From: Billgrantia kenyensis
GTDB lineage: Bacteria; Pseudomonadota; Gammaproteobacteria; Pseudomonadales; Halomonadaceae
Length of the DNA stretch: 64,000 nt
Direction of reading: 5' to 3'
Assembly (NCBI RefSeq): GCF_013697085.1
Contig: NZ_JACEFT010000012.1
Span: forward strand, 56,549-120,548
Under the pieces are notes generated by a model that was given only the letters and a program-made list of their open reading frames with translations, had not been told where the DNA came from and made no database searches. Positions 46,298 through 54,641 of the stretch are shown here, piece by piece. The translations under genes were made by a program, and so were the position numbers. Each line of letters begins with the position of its first letter. The first letter of the stretch is position 1.

Positions 46298-48029
46298 GCT
46301 TGTTCATCCAGCTGCGTACGATCATCGCGATCATGCGGGGGTCTTCCTGGGCGAGCTCGCGCAGCTCGGCCAGATGATCTTCGTAGGCCGACGAGCGGCG
46401 CTTGCGCTTCGGCTTCTGGTAAGGCCGCAGCTCGTCGTCTTCCTCGCCCTGGGCCTCGAGTTCGCCCTCGGCCGGCTCGCTCTCGTCACCGACGCGGACC
46501 TGCAGGCCGGTACCCGGGGCGGAGGCCAGCACCGGCTGCTCGGTATGACGCTTGATCAGCGGGCGCAGGATCAGCAGGTAGCCCAGCAGGATACCCAGGG
46601 CCACCAGCAAATAGCGGCCGATGGTCAGGGCCAGCTCATGGACCTCGGGCGACTGCCACCACTCGAGCTCCTCGGTTTCCGCCACGTCGCGGCTGAACGG
46701 GCTGTTGACCACTTCGATCTCGTCGCCTCGTGCCGGGGAGAAGCCGATGGCCTGGCGCACCAGGCGCTCGATCTGGGCGACCTGAGCCTCGCTCAGCGGC
46801 ACGCGCTGCCACTCGCCGTCTTCGTCGCGTTCTTCGCGGTAATCCACCACGACCGCTGCGGTCAGACGGGTCACCTCGCCCTGGCGGTGCTGGATATGCT
46901 GGATGTTGCGATCGACCTCGAAGTTGACCACGTCATCCTGGCGCAGGTTGTTCAGGGCTTGCAGGCTCTGTTCGGCTTCCTCGGTGAACTCGCCGTCCTC
47001 ATCGGTGGGCAGCTCGATGGGCGAGGGGGCCACTCCCGGAGGGGTATTGCTGAGGGCGCCGGGGATACCCATTGCCATGTCGTCGCCGCCGTTATAGGAG
47101 AGGCTGGACTGACGGCTGCGCACCGACGCCTCGTTGGGCGGCTGGTTGGGGCCGAAGCGCTCGGAAGTCTCTTCGCGGCGGGAAAAGTCGATCTGGGCGG
47201 CCACCTGGGCGCTGATGTTATCGCGGCCGAGGATCGGAGCCAGGATATTCTCGATGCGATGCTGGAAGGAGCGCTCCACCTCGGCGATGTAGTCGAGCTG
47301 GGTGGCGTCGAGACCGCGGCCCTGGGAACTGGTCTGCGACAGCAGGCGGCCGTTCTGGTCGACCACCGTGACGTTCTCGGCGGCGAGGTCGGGAACACTG
47401 CTGGACACCATGTGAACGATGGCGCTGACCTGGCCGTCGCCCATGACCCGGCCCGACTCCAGCGTCACGATCACCGAGGCCTTGGCGGGCTCGCGGTCGC
47501 GCACGAACACCGACGAACGGGCCATGGCCAGGTGCACGCGAGCCCGCGACACCGGACCCAGGGATTCGATGGAGCGGGACAGCTCACCCTCGAGACCGCG
47601 CTGGAAGTTGACCTGCTCGGCGAACTGGCTGACGCCGAAGGCCTGGTTGTCCATCAGCTCGAAGCCGACGTTGCCGCCGCGCGGCAACCCCTGCTCGGCC
47701 AGCTGCAGGCGCAGGCTGTGTACGGCATCGCCGGGTACCATCAGGGCGGTGCCGCCTTCACTGAAGCGATAGGGCACGCCGCGGCTTTCCAGCTCGCTGA
47801 TGATGCGGCCGCCGTCGGCTTCCGTGAGGTTGCTGTAGAGAACGCGATACTCGGGGGCGCGCGCCCACATCAGCAGTGCGACCACGATGGCGATCATCGC
47901 CGCGCCGCCGATCAGCACGGCGATCAGCGGGTTGCCGCGCAGCTGCTGCTGGAGTCGCTCCACCATCGCCGTGGTCGTAGCGCTGGATGAGGAGTCCTGA
48001 CGCTCCTGCGTCGTGGCGCCGTTGCTCAT
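46290..48029 (-). CDS. fliF: Flagellar MS-ring protein FliF
   Basis: About 579 residues with two membrane spans (near 38-58 and 472-492) framing a large periplasmic ring domain (YRVLYSNLTEADGGRIISEL). The C-terminal tail KRRSSAYEDHLAELRELAQE binds FliG. First gene of the fliF-R run. I choose ATG at 48029; a GTG at 48053 is in frame but adds no homology. Confidence 0.95.
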   Translation of the reverse strand: MSNGATTQERQDSSSSATTTAMVERLQQQLRGNPLIAVLIGGAAMIAIVVALLMWARAPEYRVLYSNLTEADGGRIISELESRGVPYRFSEGGTALMVPGDAVHSLRLQLAEQGLPRGGNVGFELMDNQAFGVSQFAEQVNFQRGLEGELSRSIESLGPVSRARVHLAMARSSVFVRDREPAKASVIVTLESGRVMGDGQVSAIVHMVSSSVPDLAAENVTVVDQNGRLLSQTSSQGRGLDATQLDYIAEVERSFQHRIENILAPILGRDNISAQVAAQIDFSRREETSERFGPNQPPNEASVRSRQSSLSYNGGDDMAMGIPGALSNTPPGVAPSPIELPTDEDGEFTEEAEQSLQALNNLRQDDVVNFEVDRNIQHIQHRQGEVTRLTAAVVVDYREERDEDGEWQRVPLSEAQVAQIERLVRQAIGFSPARGDEIEVVNSPFSRDVAETEELEWWQSPEVHELALTIGRYLLVALGILLGYLLILRPLIKRHTEQPVLASAPGTGLQVRVGDESEPAEGELEAQGEEDDELRPYQKPKRKRRSSAYEDHLAELRELAQEDPRMIAMIVRSWMNKHE

Positions 48030-48333
48030 TCGCGCCCCCGCAAGAGTGGGCACTTGTCTGCGTGGTAAGTGTTGCTGGAAGAAGGCATTGACTGCATCCG
48101 TTCACCGCGTTCTGGCCGCCCTGCAAGGGGCGTAACTATGATGAACGCTATTATGCGAGCCGCCATCCAGTCCAAAGGCGGGAAAAGCCCCTCTTTTACC
48201 TTCCAATTGGTCGCTTGGTGGATTTCGTAACCTGCTAGTCTTGCTCTACATTCGGCCATGGTCGGTTGCGGCGATCCGTTGCAGCGGCCTTTTAGGCGAA
48301 CAGGACAACCATTCGAGACGAGGGGTGCGGAAC
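48030..48333. other. Divergent control region between fliF and fliE
   Basis: 304 bases without a gene, holding the promoters for both fliE and the fliF-R operon. I looked for the sigma54 pattern GG-N10-GC and the sigma28 pattern used elsewhere here, and found neither at a convincing match, so the promoter class is open. Confidence 0.5.
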
Positions 48334-48663
48334 ATGAGTTCACCTGCCATCCAGTCGGCTTTGGCGCAGATGCAGGCCATGGCCACCCAGGCCGGCGGCC
48401 AGGTCGCCAAGGGGCAGCAGGTTTCCACTCAGGTGGGGCAGGGCGGCTTTGCCGGTGAGCTGCAGGCCTCGATCCAGCGTATCAATCGCCTGCAGCAGGC
48501 TTCCAATACCAAGGCCATGGCGTTCCAGGCAGGCGATCCCAACGTCGAGCTCAACGACGTCATGGTGGACATGCAGAAGGCCAGCGTGGCCTTCCAGATG
48601 GGGCTTCAGGTGCGCAATCGCCTGGTGAGTGCCTACAAGGACGTCATGAATATGCAGGTCTGA
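48334..48663 (+). CDS. fliE: Flagellar hook-basal body protein FliE
   Basis: 109 residues. The C-terminal [20 protein letters not shown] with [15 protein letters not shown] is the FliE signature. It joins the MS-ring to the rod. Start at 48334 with GAGGGG upstream; the open frame before it lacks homology. Divergent from fliF, followed by its own terminator. Confidence 0.95.
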   Translation: MSSPAIQSALAQMQAMATQAGGQVAKGQQVSTQVGQGGFAGELQASIQRINRLQQASNTKAMAFQAGDPNVELNDVMVDMQKASVAFQMGLQVRNRLVSAYKDVMNMQV

Positions 48664-48671
48664 GGCTGGAA

Positions 48672-48704
48672 AGTGCCTGCGCCCTGCGCCCGGCACTGAT
48701 TTTT
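48672..48704 (+). terminator. Intrinsic terminator after fliE
   Basis: AGTGCC at 48672-48677 pairs with GGCACT at 48692-48697 with extra GC pairing inside the loop, followed by GATTTTT. It closes a single-gene fliE transcript. Confidence 0.75.
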
Positions 48705-48744
48705 AACGCTGTATGGCCAAGCGCAGGCAGTTTTCAGGCATGGC

Positions 48745-49110
48745 CTAGGCTTTTATGCTGATCAGGTTGCCCTGAAGCTCATCCAGTCGCTCGGCGATGG
48801 CCAGCACTTCTTCTGCGGGGATCTGGCGCAGTACGTCGCCCGATTCGCGATCCACGATACGAGTAATGACGCGCGAGGTGTCATTGAGCTCGAATTCCAC
48901 GCCATACTGCTTCAGCACTTCATTGATGCGCTGAATCGGCTCGACCAGGTCGGCCTGGCCGGGCGATATTCCATGACTTTCCGCCTGGGCCAGCATGCTG
49001 CCGGCTGAGGGCAGTGAAGCCAGCACGCTCTCCTTGCGCTGGCGCGGTGTCAGATCATGCAGAGCCGAGGTGCTCAAGGCATTGGTGGCATCGGTCAATG
49101 GCGAAGACAT
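48745..49110 (-). CDS. flaG: FlaG family flagellar protein
   Basis: 121 residues. The C-terminal VEFELNDTSRVITRIVDRES with DVLRQIPAEEVLAIAERLDE is the FlaG domain. FlaG affects filament length in pseudomonads and vibrios. Start at 49110 with AAAGGAA upstream; the frame is open further upstream but that part is the leader. A sigma28 promoter lies about 90 bases before the start. Confidence 0.9.
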   Translation of the reverse strand: MSSPLTDATNALSTSALHDLTPRQRKESVLASLPSAGSMLAQAESHGISPGQADLVEPIQRINEVLKQYGVEFELNDTSRVITRIVDRESGDVLRQIPAEEVLAIAERLDELQGNLISIKA

Positions 49111-49198
49111 TTGATGTTTTCCTTTTATATATGTCTTACGTGATGCTGGCGCCCAGCATCCTCCCCAAGGCTGCCAGCGACAGCCTCTCCCATGGGTC

Positions 49199-49225
49199 TT
49201 ATCGGCAGCCTGTCGCAAGACTTGA
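49199..49225 (-). promoter_or_regulatory. Sigma28 (FliA) promoter of flaG
   Basis: On the minus strand TCAA, 15 bases, GCCGATAA. The transcript would have a leader of roughly 80 bases with two inverted repeats: AGGCTG/CAGCCT and GATGCTGG/CCAGCATC. Confidence 0.8.
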
Positions 49226-49428
49226 ATGCTTTTGTGCACTTTTGTGCCGGCGACACGATGTCGCAGCGTTAATTTGATTTCCCCTGCGTTGATGCAATAT
49301 GCAGCCAAGTGGATAGAATGGCGTTACGGATTGTTAACACCTCGAGAGCAAGCCAATCTTCGGACATGCCTTTGCTCTTGGCCTTTCCGCAGGTGTCGCC
49401 AGCAGTAATAGCCAGCCAGTGAGGGGAC

Positions 49429-51951
49429 ATGAGCCAAGAGCTACCCATCGATCGCATCATGCAGACCGGGCTATTGACCTGCGAACCGGAAACGCCGCTG
49501 TGGATGGCCGCCGAACGCATGGCCGCACGCCAGTGCAGCTCCATCATCGTGATCGAGGCGGGACAGCCGCTGGGCATCTGGACGGAGCACGATGTCCTGT
49601 CGATCAACTTCGCCGACCCCGATGCCGTTCGACAGCCGATTTCAAGCGTGATGAGTCATCCCGTCGTGAGCCTGGCGCAAACGACCTCGGTGAGCGAGGC
49701 GGCGCTGCGTTTCAATGCCGAACGGCGTCGACACTACCTGGTAGTCGACGATGCCGGTTCGCCTGTCGGCATCCTCTCGCAGACCGACGTGGCCCTTAAT
49801 CAGGGGCTCGAGCCCTACCTGAGGCTGCGCGAAGTGCAGGCCGCCATGCGTCAGCGGGTGCTGGTGCTGGAAGGTCATCTGCTGCTGGCCCAGGCCGCCC
49901 GCTCGATGCGCCTTTCCGAGTGCGACGCCGTGGTGGTGAGGTGCGTCAACGGCGAGCTTGGCATCCTGACCGAGCGTGACCTGGTGCGTTTCGTCGCGCG
50001 GCATCCCGGCAATACGCCCATCGATGGGCTGGCCAGCCGTCCGCTGCTGACGGTACATCAGCACGACACCCTGATTTCCGCTCGCGATCTGCTGATGAAT
50101 CACCGCGTGCGCCACCTGGCGGTGCTGGATGATACCGACGAAGTGGTGGGGCTGCTCGGCTTCCGCGACATGCTCGCCGGTGCCGAGCAGCTCTATCTCC
50201 AGGATCTTCGCGAAGCGCTCGAGCAGCGCGATCGTGCGCTTGCCAAGTCGCGTGAGAACCTGCAGCTGGCCGAACGCGTGATCGAGTCCTCGCTGGAAGG
50301 GGTCATCATCACCGACCCCGCCAATCGCATCGAATTCGTCAATCGCGCCTTTACCCACATGACCGGCTATACCGCAGAGGAAGTGATCGGCAAGACGCCA
50401 GAGGTGCTCTCCTCGGGGCGACATGATGCCACCTTCTATCGCCAGATGTGGGATGCACTCAAGCGCAGCGGCTACTGGCGCGGTGAAATCTGGAATCGGC
50501 GCAAGAGCGGCGAACTCTACCTGGAAATGCTGACCATTACCGCCATCACCGACGACAGCGGGGCGGTGACCCACTATGCGGCGCAGTTCAGCGATATCAC
50601 CAACGTGCGCGAGCAAGAGGAGCGCATTCGCAAGCTGGCCTACTACGATGCCCTGACCGGCCTGCCCAACCGGCGCCTGGTGGAGGATCGCCTGTCGCTG
50701 GCGATTCGGCACGCCCATCGCAACCAGACCCGCCTGGCGGTGATCTTCGTCGACCTGGACCACTTCAAGGAGGTCAACGACACCCTGGGCCACGCCTTCG
50801 GCGACGAGCTGCTGGTCATGGTCGCCGAGCGGTTGCAGACGCACCTGCGTGAGGACGACACCCTGGCCCGCCTGGGAGGCGACGAGTTTCTGGTACTGCT
50901 GCCTGATCTCGAGGAGATCGACGAGGTGACCCGCATTGCCCGGCGTCTGATAAATGCCGTGGCCGAGCCCTGCGTGATCGAGGGGCAGGAGTTCAACATA
51001 GGCTGCAGCCTGGGCATCAGCCTCTATCCGGACGACACCACGACGGCCGAAAGCCTGGTGCACAATGCCGACGTGGCCATGTACCGCGCCAAGCAGGAGG
51101 GGCGAAACGGCTATCGCCTGTTCCGCAACGAGATGAACCTGCTCGACGATCGCCAGCGTGCGCTCGAAAAAGCCCTGCGAGAAGCGCTTCGCACGGGGGA
51201 GGGCCTGCAGCTACACTACCAGCCGGTATTCGAGCGAGAGAGCGGCAGGCTGCATGGTGCCGAGGCGCTGGTTCGCTGGCATCATCCGCTGCTCGGCAAC
51301 GTGCCGCCGCAGGACATCATCGGCCTGGCCGAGCGAGCGGCGCTGCTGCCGCAGCTCGATGACTTCGTGCTGGAACAGATCTGTTCGCAGCTGGTCGCCT
51401 GGGAAGCCAAGGGGGCAGGGCAGGTGCCAGTCAGCATCAATCTCTCTGCGCGGCAGTTCTGGCAGCAGGACCTTCCGGTGCGGGTGGCCACCAAGCTCAA
51501 GGAGCACTGCCTGGCGCCCGGCCTGCTGGGGTTCGAGATTGCCGAGCGCACCCTGCTGGACAAGCCTCACCAGGCGAGCGTGGTGCTCAAGCGCCTGCGG
51601 CGACTTGGCGGCCAGGTCGCCATCAACGATTTCGGCACCGGCTATGCGTCGCTCGGCTACCTGCAGGAGCTGCCGGTCAATGTGCTCAAGATCGACCGGC
51701 GTTTCGTCCAGCGCCTGGACAGCGGCCAGCGGGGCAGCGCGGCCATCGTTGCGGCGGTGGCCGCGCTTGCCCGGGAGATGGGGCTGCGCCTGGCCGCCGT
51801 CGGCGTCGAGACCGAAGCCCAGCGCGAGATCCTCGGCCGGCACGGGGTCGATCTGATCCAGGGCTACCTGATGGGACGCGCGGTACCGGCCGAGCTTTTT
51901 GCCAGCCGCTACCTGGCAACCCGTAGCGGAGTGCCGGAGCACGCCGGCTGA
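49429..51951 (+). CDS. Four-CBS, PAS, GGDEF and EAL protein
   Basis: 840 residues in order: two CBS pairs (about 1-130 and 140-255), PAS (about 280-400), GGDEF (about 405-570), EAL (about 580-830). GGDEF is intact at 483-487 with I-site R474-x-x-D477, so cyclase activity is plausible. The EAL domain keeps GAEALVRW, SINLS and LKID, but the DD pair of DDFGTG reads Asn733-Asp734, AEGVE reads AVGVE and ELTE reads EIAE, so phosphodiesterase activity may be reduced. CBS pairs usually bind adenine nucleotides, suggesting energy or second-messenger sensing. No membrane span. Sits between flaG and a MotB-like gene. Confidence 0.88.
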   Translation: MSQELPIDRIMQTGLLTCEPETPLWMAAERMAARQCSSIIVIEAGQPLGIWTEHDVLSINFADPDAVRQPISSVMSHPVVSLAQTTSVSEAALRFNAERRRHYLVVDDAGSPVGILSQTDVALNQGLEPYLRLREVQAAMRQRVLVLEGHLLLAQAARSMRLSECDAVVVRCVNGELGILTERDLVRFVARHPGNTPIDGLASRPLLTVHQHDTLISARDLLMNHRVRHLAVLDDTDEVVGLLGFRDMLAGAEQLYLQDLREALEQRDRALAKSRENLQLAERVIESSLEGVIITDPANRIEFVNRAFTHMTGYTAEEVIGKTPEVLSSGRHDATFYRQMWDALKRSGYWRGEIWNRRKSGELYLEMLTITAITDDSGAVTHYAAQFSDITNVREQEERIRKLAYYDALTGLPNRRLVEDRLSLAIRHAHRNQTRLAVIFVDLDHFKEVNDTLGHAFGDELLVMVAERLQTHLREDDTLARLGGDEFLVLLPDLEEIDEVTRIARRLINAVAEPCVIEGQEFNIGCSLGISLYPDDTTTAESLVHNADVAMYRAKQEGRNGYRLFRNEMNLLDDRQRALEKALREALRTGEGLQLHYQPVFERESGRLHGAEALVRWHHPLLGNVPPQDIIGLAERAALLPQLDDFVLEQICSQLVAWEAKGAGQVPVSINLSARQFWQQDLPVRVATKLKEHCLAPGLLGFEIAERTLLDKPHQASVVLKRLRRLGGQVAINDFGTGYASLGYLQELPVNVLKIDRRFVQRLDSGQRGSAAIVAAVAALAREMGLRLAAVGVETEAQREILGRHGVDLIQGYLMGRAVPAELFASRYLATRSGVPEHAG

Positions 51952-51960
51952 GCGCCAATC

Positions 51961-51984
51961 AAGCGCCGGCAAGTAGCGCTTTTC
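51961..51984 (+). terminator. Probable terminator after the CBS-GGDEF-EAL gene
   Basis: AAGCGC at 51961-51966 pairs with GCGCTT at 51976-51981, followed by TTCCCC; the T-tract is short (four T in all), so strength is moderate. Confidence 0.5.
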
Positions 51985-52059
51985 CCCGTTTCAATCCCCC
52001 GCCCGAGCCGTTAGGCTTGGCGACTTCGTCCCCATCCTCAAGCGGGTGACACCCTTTCG

Positions 52060-53085
52060 ATGAGCACCCTTCATGCCAATGGCGGCGAGCATCGTGGCAC
52101 CATGCGCCACGAGTCGCTCATGCCGACCCATCACGATGCCGATCAAGAGAGCGGCTGGATGATCGGCTACCTGGACATCATGACCCTCATGGTGGCGCTG
52201 ATGGTGCTGATCTTCACGCTTTCCCACCTGGGGCGAGCGGACGAGGCGGAGCCGGCCGCAGCATTCACCCCACTCGCGATTCCCTTGCCCAGCGAGATGG
52301 CTCAGGCCCTGCCGGTGCCGGCCGAACCGCGTCCGGTGCCCGGCCGGCTCAGCCAGTCGGCCATTTCTGCCGCGCTGGGGGTGTCTGGCCCGCCGCGGCG
52401 CCACGTCGCTGCAGAGCCGCTCGTGGCGCAAACGCTACCGGTTTTCAGCGCCCCGACCCCGCTTGCCCTGCTGGAGCGGGACATGGCACCACAGGAGCCG
52501 ATGCCACCGTCACCGCTGGCTTCCCCGCCGGTGCTGGCGGCGAACGCGGCAGTCCCCCAGGGCGACTTCGTGCTGGTCGTGACCGACCGCCCTCCGAGAG
52601 ACGTGCATGAAATTGCTCCGCAAGCCATCGGTGCCGCCGAAGGACTACAGCAGGCGCTGGCCGAGAACCTGCAGGAAGCCCCCTACCTGCCGGATCTGGA
52701 GGGCGTCGAGGCAACGCGAGTAGCGGAAGGCATCAAGCTGCGCGTGGAAGACCAACTGCTGTTTCCCACCGCCGCGGCCGAGCTGACCGACGACGGCGAA
52801 GCGCTGATTCAGCGCCTGGTGGAGGTGATCCAGCGTCACGAGGGCGAAGTGGCGGTGGAAGGCCACACCGATAGCCGCCCCATCCAGACCGACGAGTTCC
52901 CCTCCAACTGGGTGCTCTCCAGCGCGCGGGCCATTGCCATCGTTCACGCCCTGGAGCGGGCAGGGGTGGAAGCGCAGCGCCTGCGCGCGGTAGGCCTGGC
53001 CGACACCCGCCCGCTGTCAGACAACGACAGCGTGGAAGGGCGCGCCCAGAACCGCCGCGTCGAGGTGATCATCCACGCGCGGTGA
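52060..53085 (+). CDS. MotB-like OmpA-domain protein with long linker
   Basis: 341 residues. One membrane span at about 33-56 (GWMIGYLDIMTLMVALMVLI) places Asp39 where MotB has its proton-carrying Asp32. A Pro/Ala-rich linker of about 160 residues follows, then an OmpA/MotB peptidoglycan-binding domain (about 225-341) with VEGHTDSRPIQT, FPSNWVLSSARA and GRAQNRRVEV. It resembles a stator B subunit, but no motA lies beside it, so its partner is unknown. Ribosome site is weak; ATGs at 52102 and 52120 are alternative starts. Between a c-di-GMP gene and fliD. Confidence 0.8.
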   Translation: MSTLHANGGEHRGTMRHESLMPTHHDADQESGWMIGYLDIMTLMVALMVLIFTLSHLGRADEAEPAAAFTPLAIPLPSEMAQALPVPAEPRPVPGRLSQSAISAALGVSGPPRRHVAAEPLVAQTLPVFSAPTPLALLERDMAPQEPMPPSPLASPPVLAANAAVPQGDFVLVVTDRPPRDVHEIAPQAIGAAEGLQQALAENLQEAPYLPDLEGVEATRVAEGIKLRVEDQLLFPTAAAELTDDGEALIQRLVEVIQRHEGEVAVEGHTDSRPIQTDEFPSNWVLSSARAIAIVHALERAGVEAQRLRAVGLADTRPLSDNDSVEGRAQNRRVEVIIHAR

Positions 53086-53102
53086 TTTTTCCAATTTTTC
53101 CC

Positions 53103-53128
53103 TAAAGTTTTCCCGTCAGGCGCCGATA
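53103..53128 (+). promoter_or_regulatory. Sigma28 (FliA) promoter of fliD
   Basis: TAAA at 53103-53106, 15 bases, GCCGATA at 53122-53128, about 75 bases before the fliD ATG. Confidence 0.85.
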
Positions 53129-53203
53129 GGGGAGAGACAAGGAAGGTGCCGGCAGGCAAGTTCATGACCGGTATCTGAATTCATCGGCACAAGGCAGTTC
53201 CTC

Positions 53204-54592
53204 ATGGCCAGCATCTCCTCCCTCGGCATCGGCTCCGGACTCGACCTCAACGGGCTGCTCGACCAGCTCAACGAAGCCGAACGTGGCAAGCTCGCGCCCA
53301 TCGAGCGTCAGATCGAGACCCAGCAGGTCAAGATCTCCGCCTACGGCGAACTTCAGGGCGCGCTCTCCGGCTTCCAGAGCGCAGCCAATGCCCTCAATGA
53401 CGCCTCCCTCTACCAGAGTCTCTCCACCAGTGTCAGCGGCGAAGCCGTGTCGGCGGCAGCCACCGCGGATGCCAGCGTGGGCAGCTATGTCGTCGACGTT
53501 GAAACCCTGGCTTCCGCCGGCAGCTATGCCACGGCGCGTCTGGAGGGAATCGAGTCGATCGACGAACCGGTGGTGAGTAGCGGCGGAGAGCTGAACCTCG
53601 AGTTCACCCATGCTGGCGAAGAGGGTACCAGTGTGCCGGTCAGCATCGCCGACAACGCCTCGCTGGCCGACATTCGCGACGCCATCAATGCCGAGGATGC
53701 CGGTGTTACCGCCTCGATCGTCAACGACGGCGATGGCCATCGCCTGGCCTTGATGTCCACCGAAACCGGGCGGGAAGCCTCCATCACCGGCATGGATTGG
53801 TCCGACCTGACCAAGGCGGATGGCGTGAGCTTCAGCGAAACGGCTAAAGCCGTCGATGTCGTCGGTGAAAACGCCCTGCTGAACGTCAACGGCATCGCCA
53901 TCTCCAGCGCCACCAACCAGGTGGAAGGCGCCATCGAGGGCGTGACTCTCAACCTCAATCAGGAAGGCACCAGCACCGTGGCGGTGGAGCAGGACGCCCG
54001 CGCGGTGCGCGAGGCCGTTGTCGGCTTCGTCGAAGGTTTCAATGCGCTGAAGGGCACCATCAACGAGCTCACCGCTTTCGATGGGGATGCCGAGTCTGCC
54101 GGCGAACTGCTGGGTGACAGCGCCGTACGCAGCATCGAAGGGCGCCTGCGCAGCGTGCTGTCCGGCGGCGTGGCGGCAGGAGAGGGTGGCTTCTCCATGC
54201 TCAACGACATCGGCATCTCGCTCAAGCTAGACGGGACCCTGGAAATCGACCAGGACCGCCTGGACTCGGTGATCGCCAACGATCAGGACAAGCTGAGCGA
54301 CTTCTTTGCCGGCGACAGCGCCACGGGCGGCCTGGCCGGGCAGGTCAGCGAGACGGTAACGCAGCTCAGCGGCACTCACGGTGCCCTGGGGGGCGCCATC
54401 AGCGGTGCTGAGAGCCGCATCGAGAGCCTCAACGAACGTTACCTGCGCATGGAACAGAGCATCGAGGCCACCCTGACCCGCTACCGCACTCAGTTCGGCC
54501 AGCTCGACGGCATGATCGCCCAGATGAATCAGACCAGCGACTACCTGATGCAGCAGTTCGACATGATGAACGCCCAGCTCGGGCGGGATTGA
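53204..54592 (+). CDS. fliD: Flagellar filament cap protein FliD
   Basis: 462 residues. N-terminal ISSLGIGSGLDLNGLLDQLN and the C-terminal LRMEQSIEATLTRYRTQFGQ with LDGMIAQMNQTSDYLMQQF are the FliD ends. Five to six copies cap the filament and fold incoming flagellin. Own sigma28 promoter. The usual followers fliS and fliT are missing; instead a toxin-antitoxin module and a second copy of the fliD 3' end follow. Confidence 0.95.
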   Translation: MASISSLGIGSGLDLNGLLDQLNEAERGKLAPIERQIETQQVKISAYGELQGALSGFQSAANALNDASLYQSLSTSVSGEAVSAAATADASVGSYVVDVETLASAGSYATARLEGIESIDEPVVSSGGELNLEFTHAGEEGTSVPVSIADNASLADIRDAINAEDAGVTASIVNDGDGHRLALMSTETGREASITGMDWSDLTKADGVSFSETAKAVDVVGENALLNVNGIAISSATNQVEGAIEGVTLNLNQEGTSTVAVEQDARAVREAVVGFVEGFNALKGTINELTAFDGDAESAGELLGDSAVRSIEGRLRSVLSGGVAAGEGGFSMLNDIGISLKLDGTLEIDQDRLDSVIANDQDKLSDFFAGDSATGGLAGQVSETVTQLSGTHGALGGAISGAESRIESLNERYLRMEQSIEATLTRYRTQFGQLDGMIAQMNQTSDYLMQQFDMMNAQLGRD

Positions 54593-54641
54593 TAGAACGC
54601 CAGTCGCACGCTCAACCGCCCCACAGTGGGCGGTTTTCTTT
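54343..54641. repeat. Direct repeat copy A: fliD 3' end plus terminator
   Basis: This segment recurs at 56271-56569 with no indel up to the fliD stop (constant offset 1928 bases) and one base lost in the terminator loop-side stem. The centre is nearly identical, the edges diverged. In protein terms the copies differ at eight residues, mostly near the beginning (VSETVTQLSGTHGALGG against VSDTVTQFVGSNGALGG). The two copies frame the hipBA module. Confidence 0.88.

Noticed and set aside
45999..47990. 663-codon open frame on the plus strand opposite fliF and fliG
   Set aside because: Shadow of fliF/fliG; no ribosome site and no recognisable domain.
48030..48333. Sigma54 promoter for fliE or fliF
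   Set aside because: Several GG...GC pairs exist but spacing is 9 or 12 rather than 10, so none was accepted.
51985..52059. FliA promoter before the MotB-like gene (TCAATCCC...GCCGTTA)
   Set aside because: The spacing between TCAA and GCCGTTA is 12, not 15 as in all other sites.
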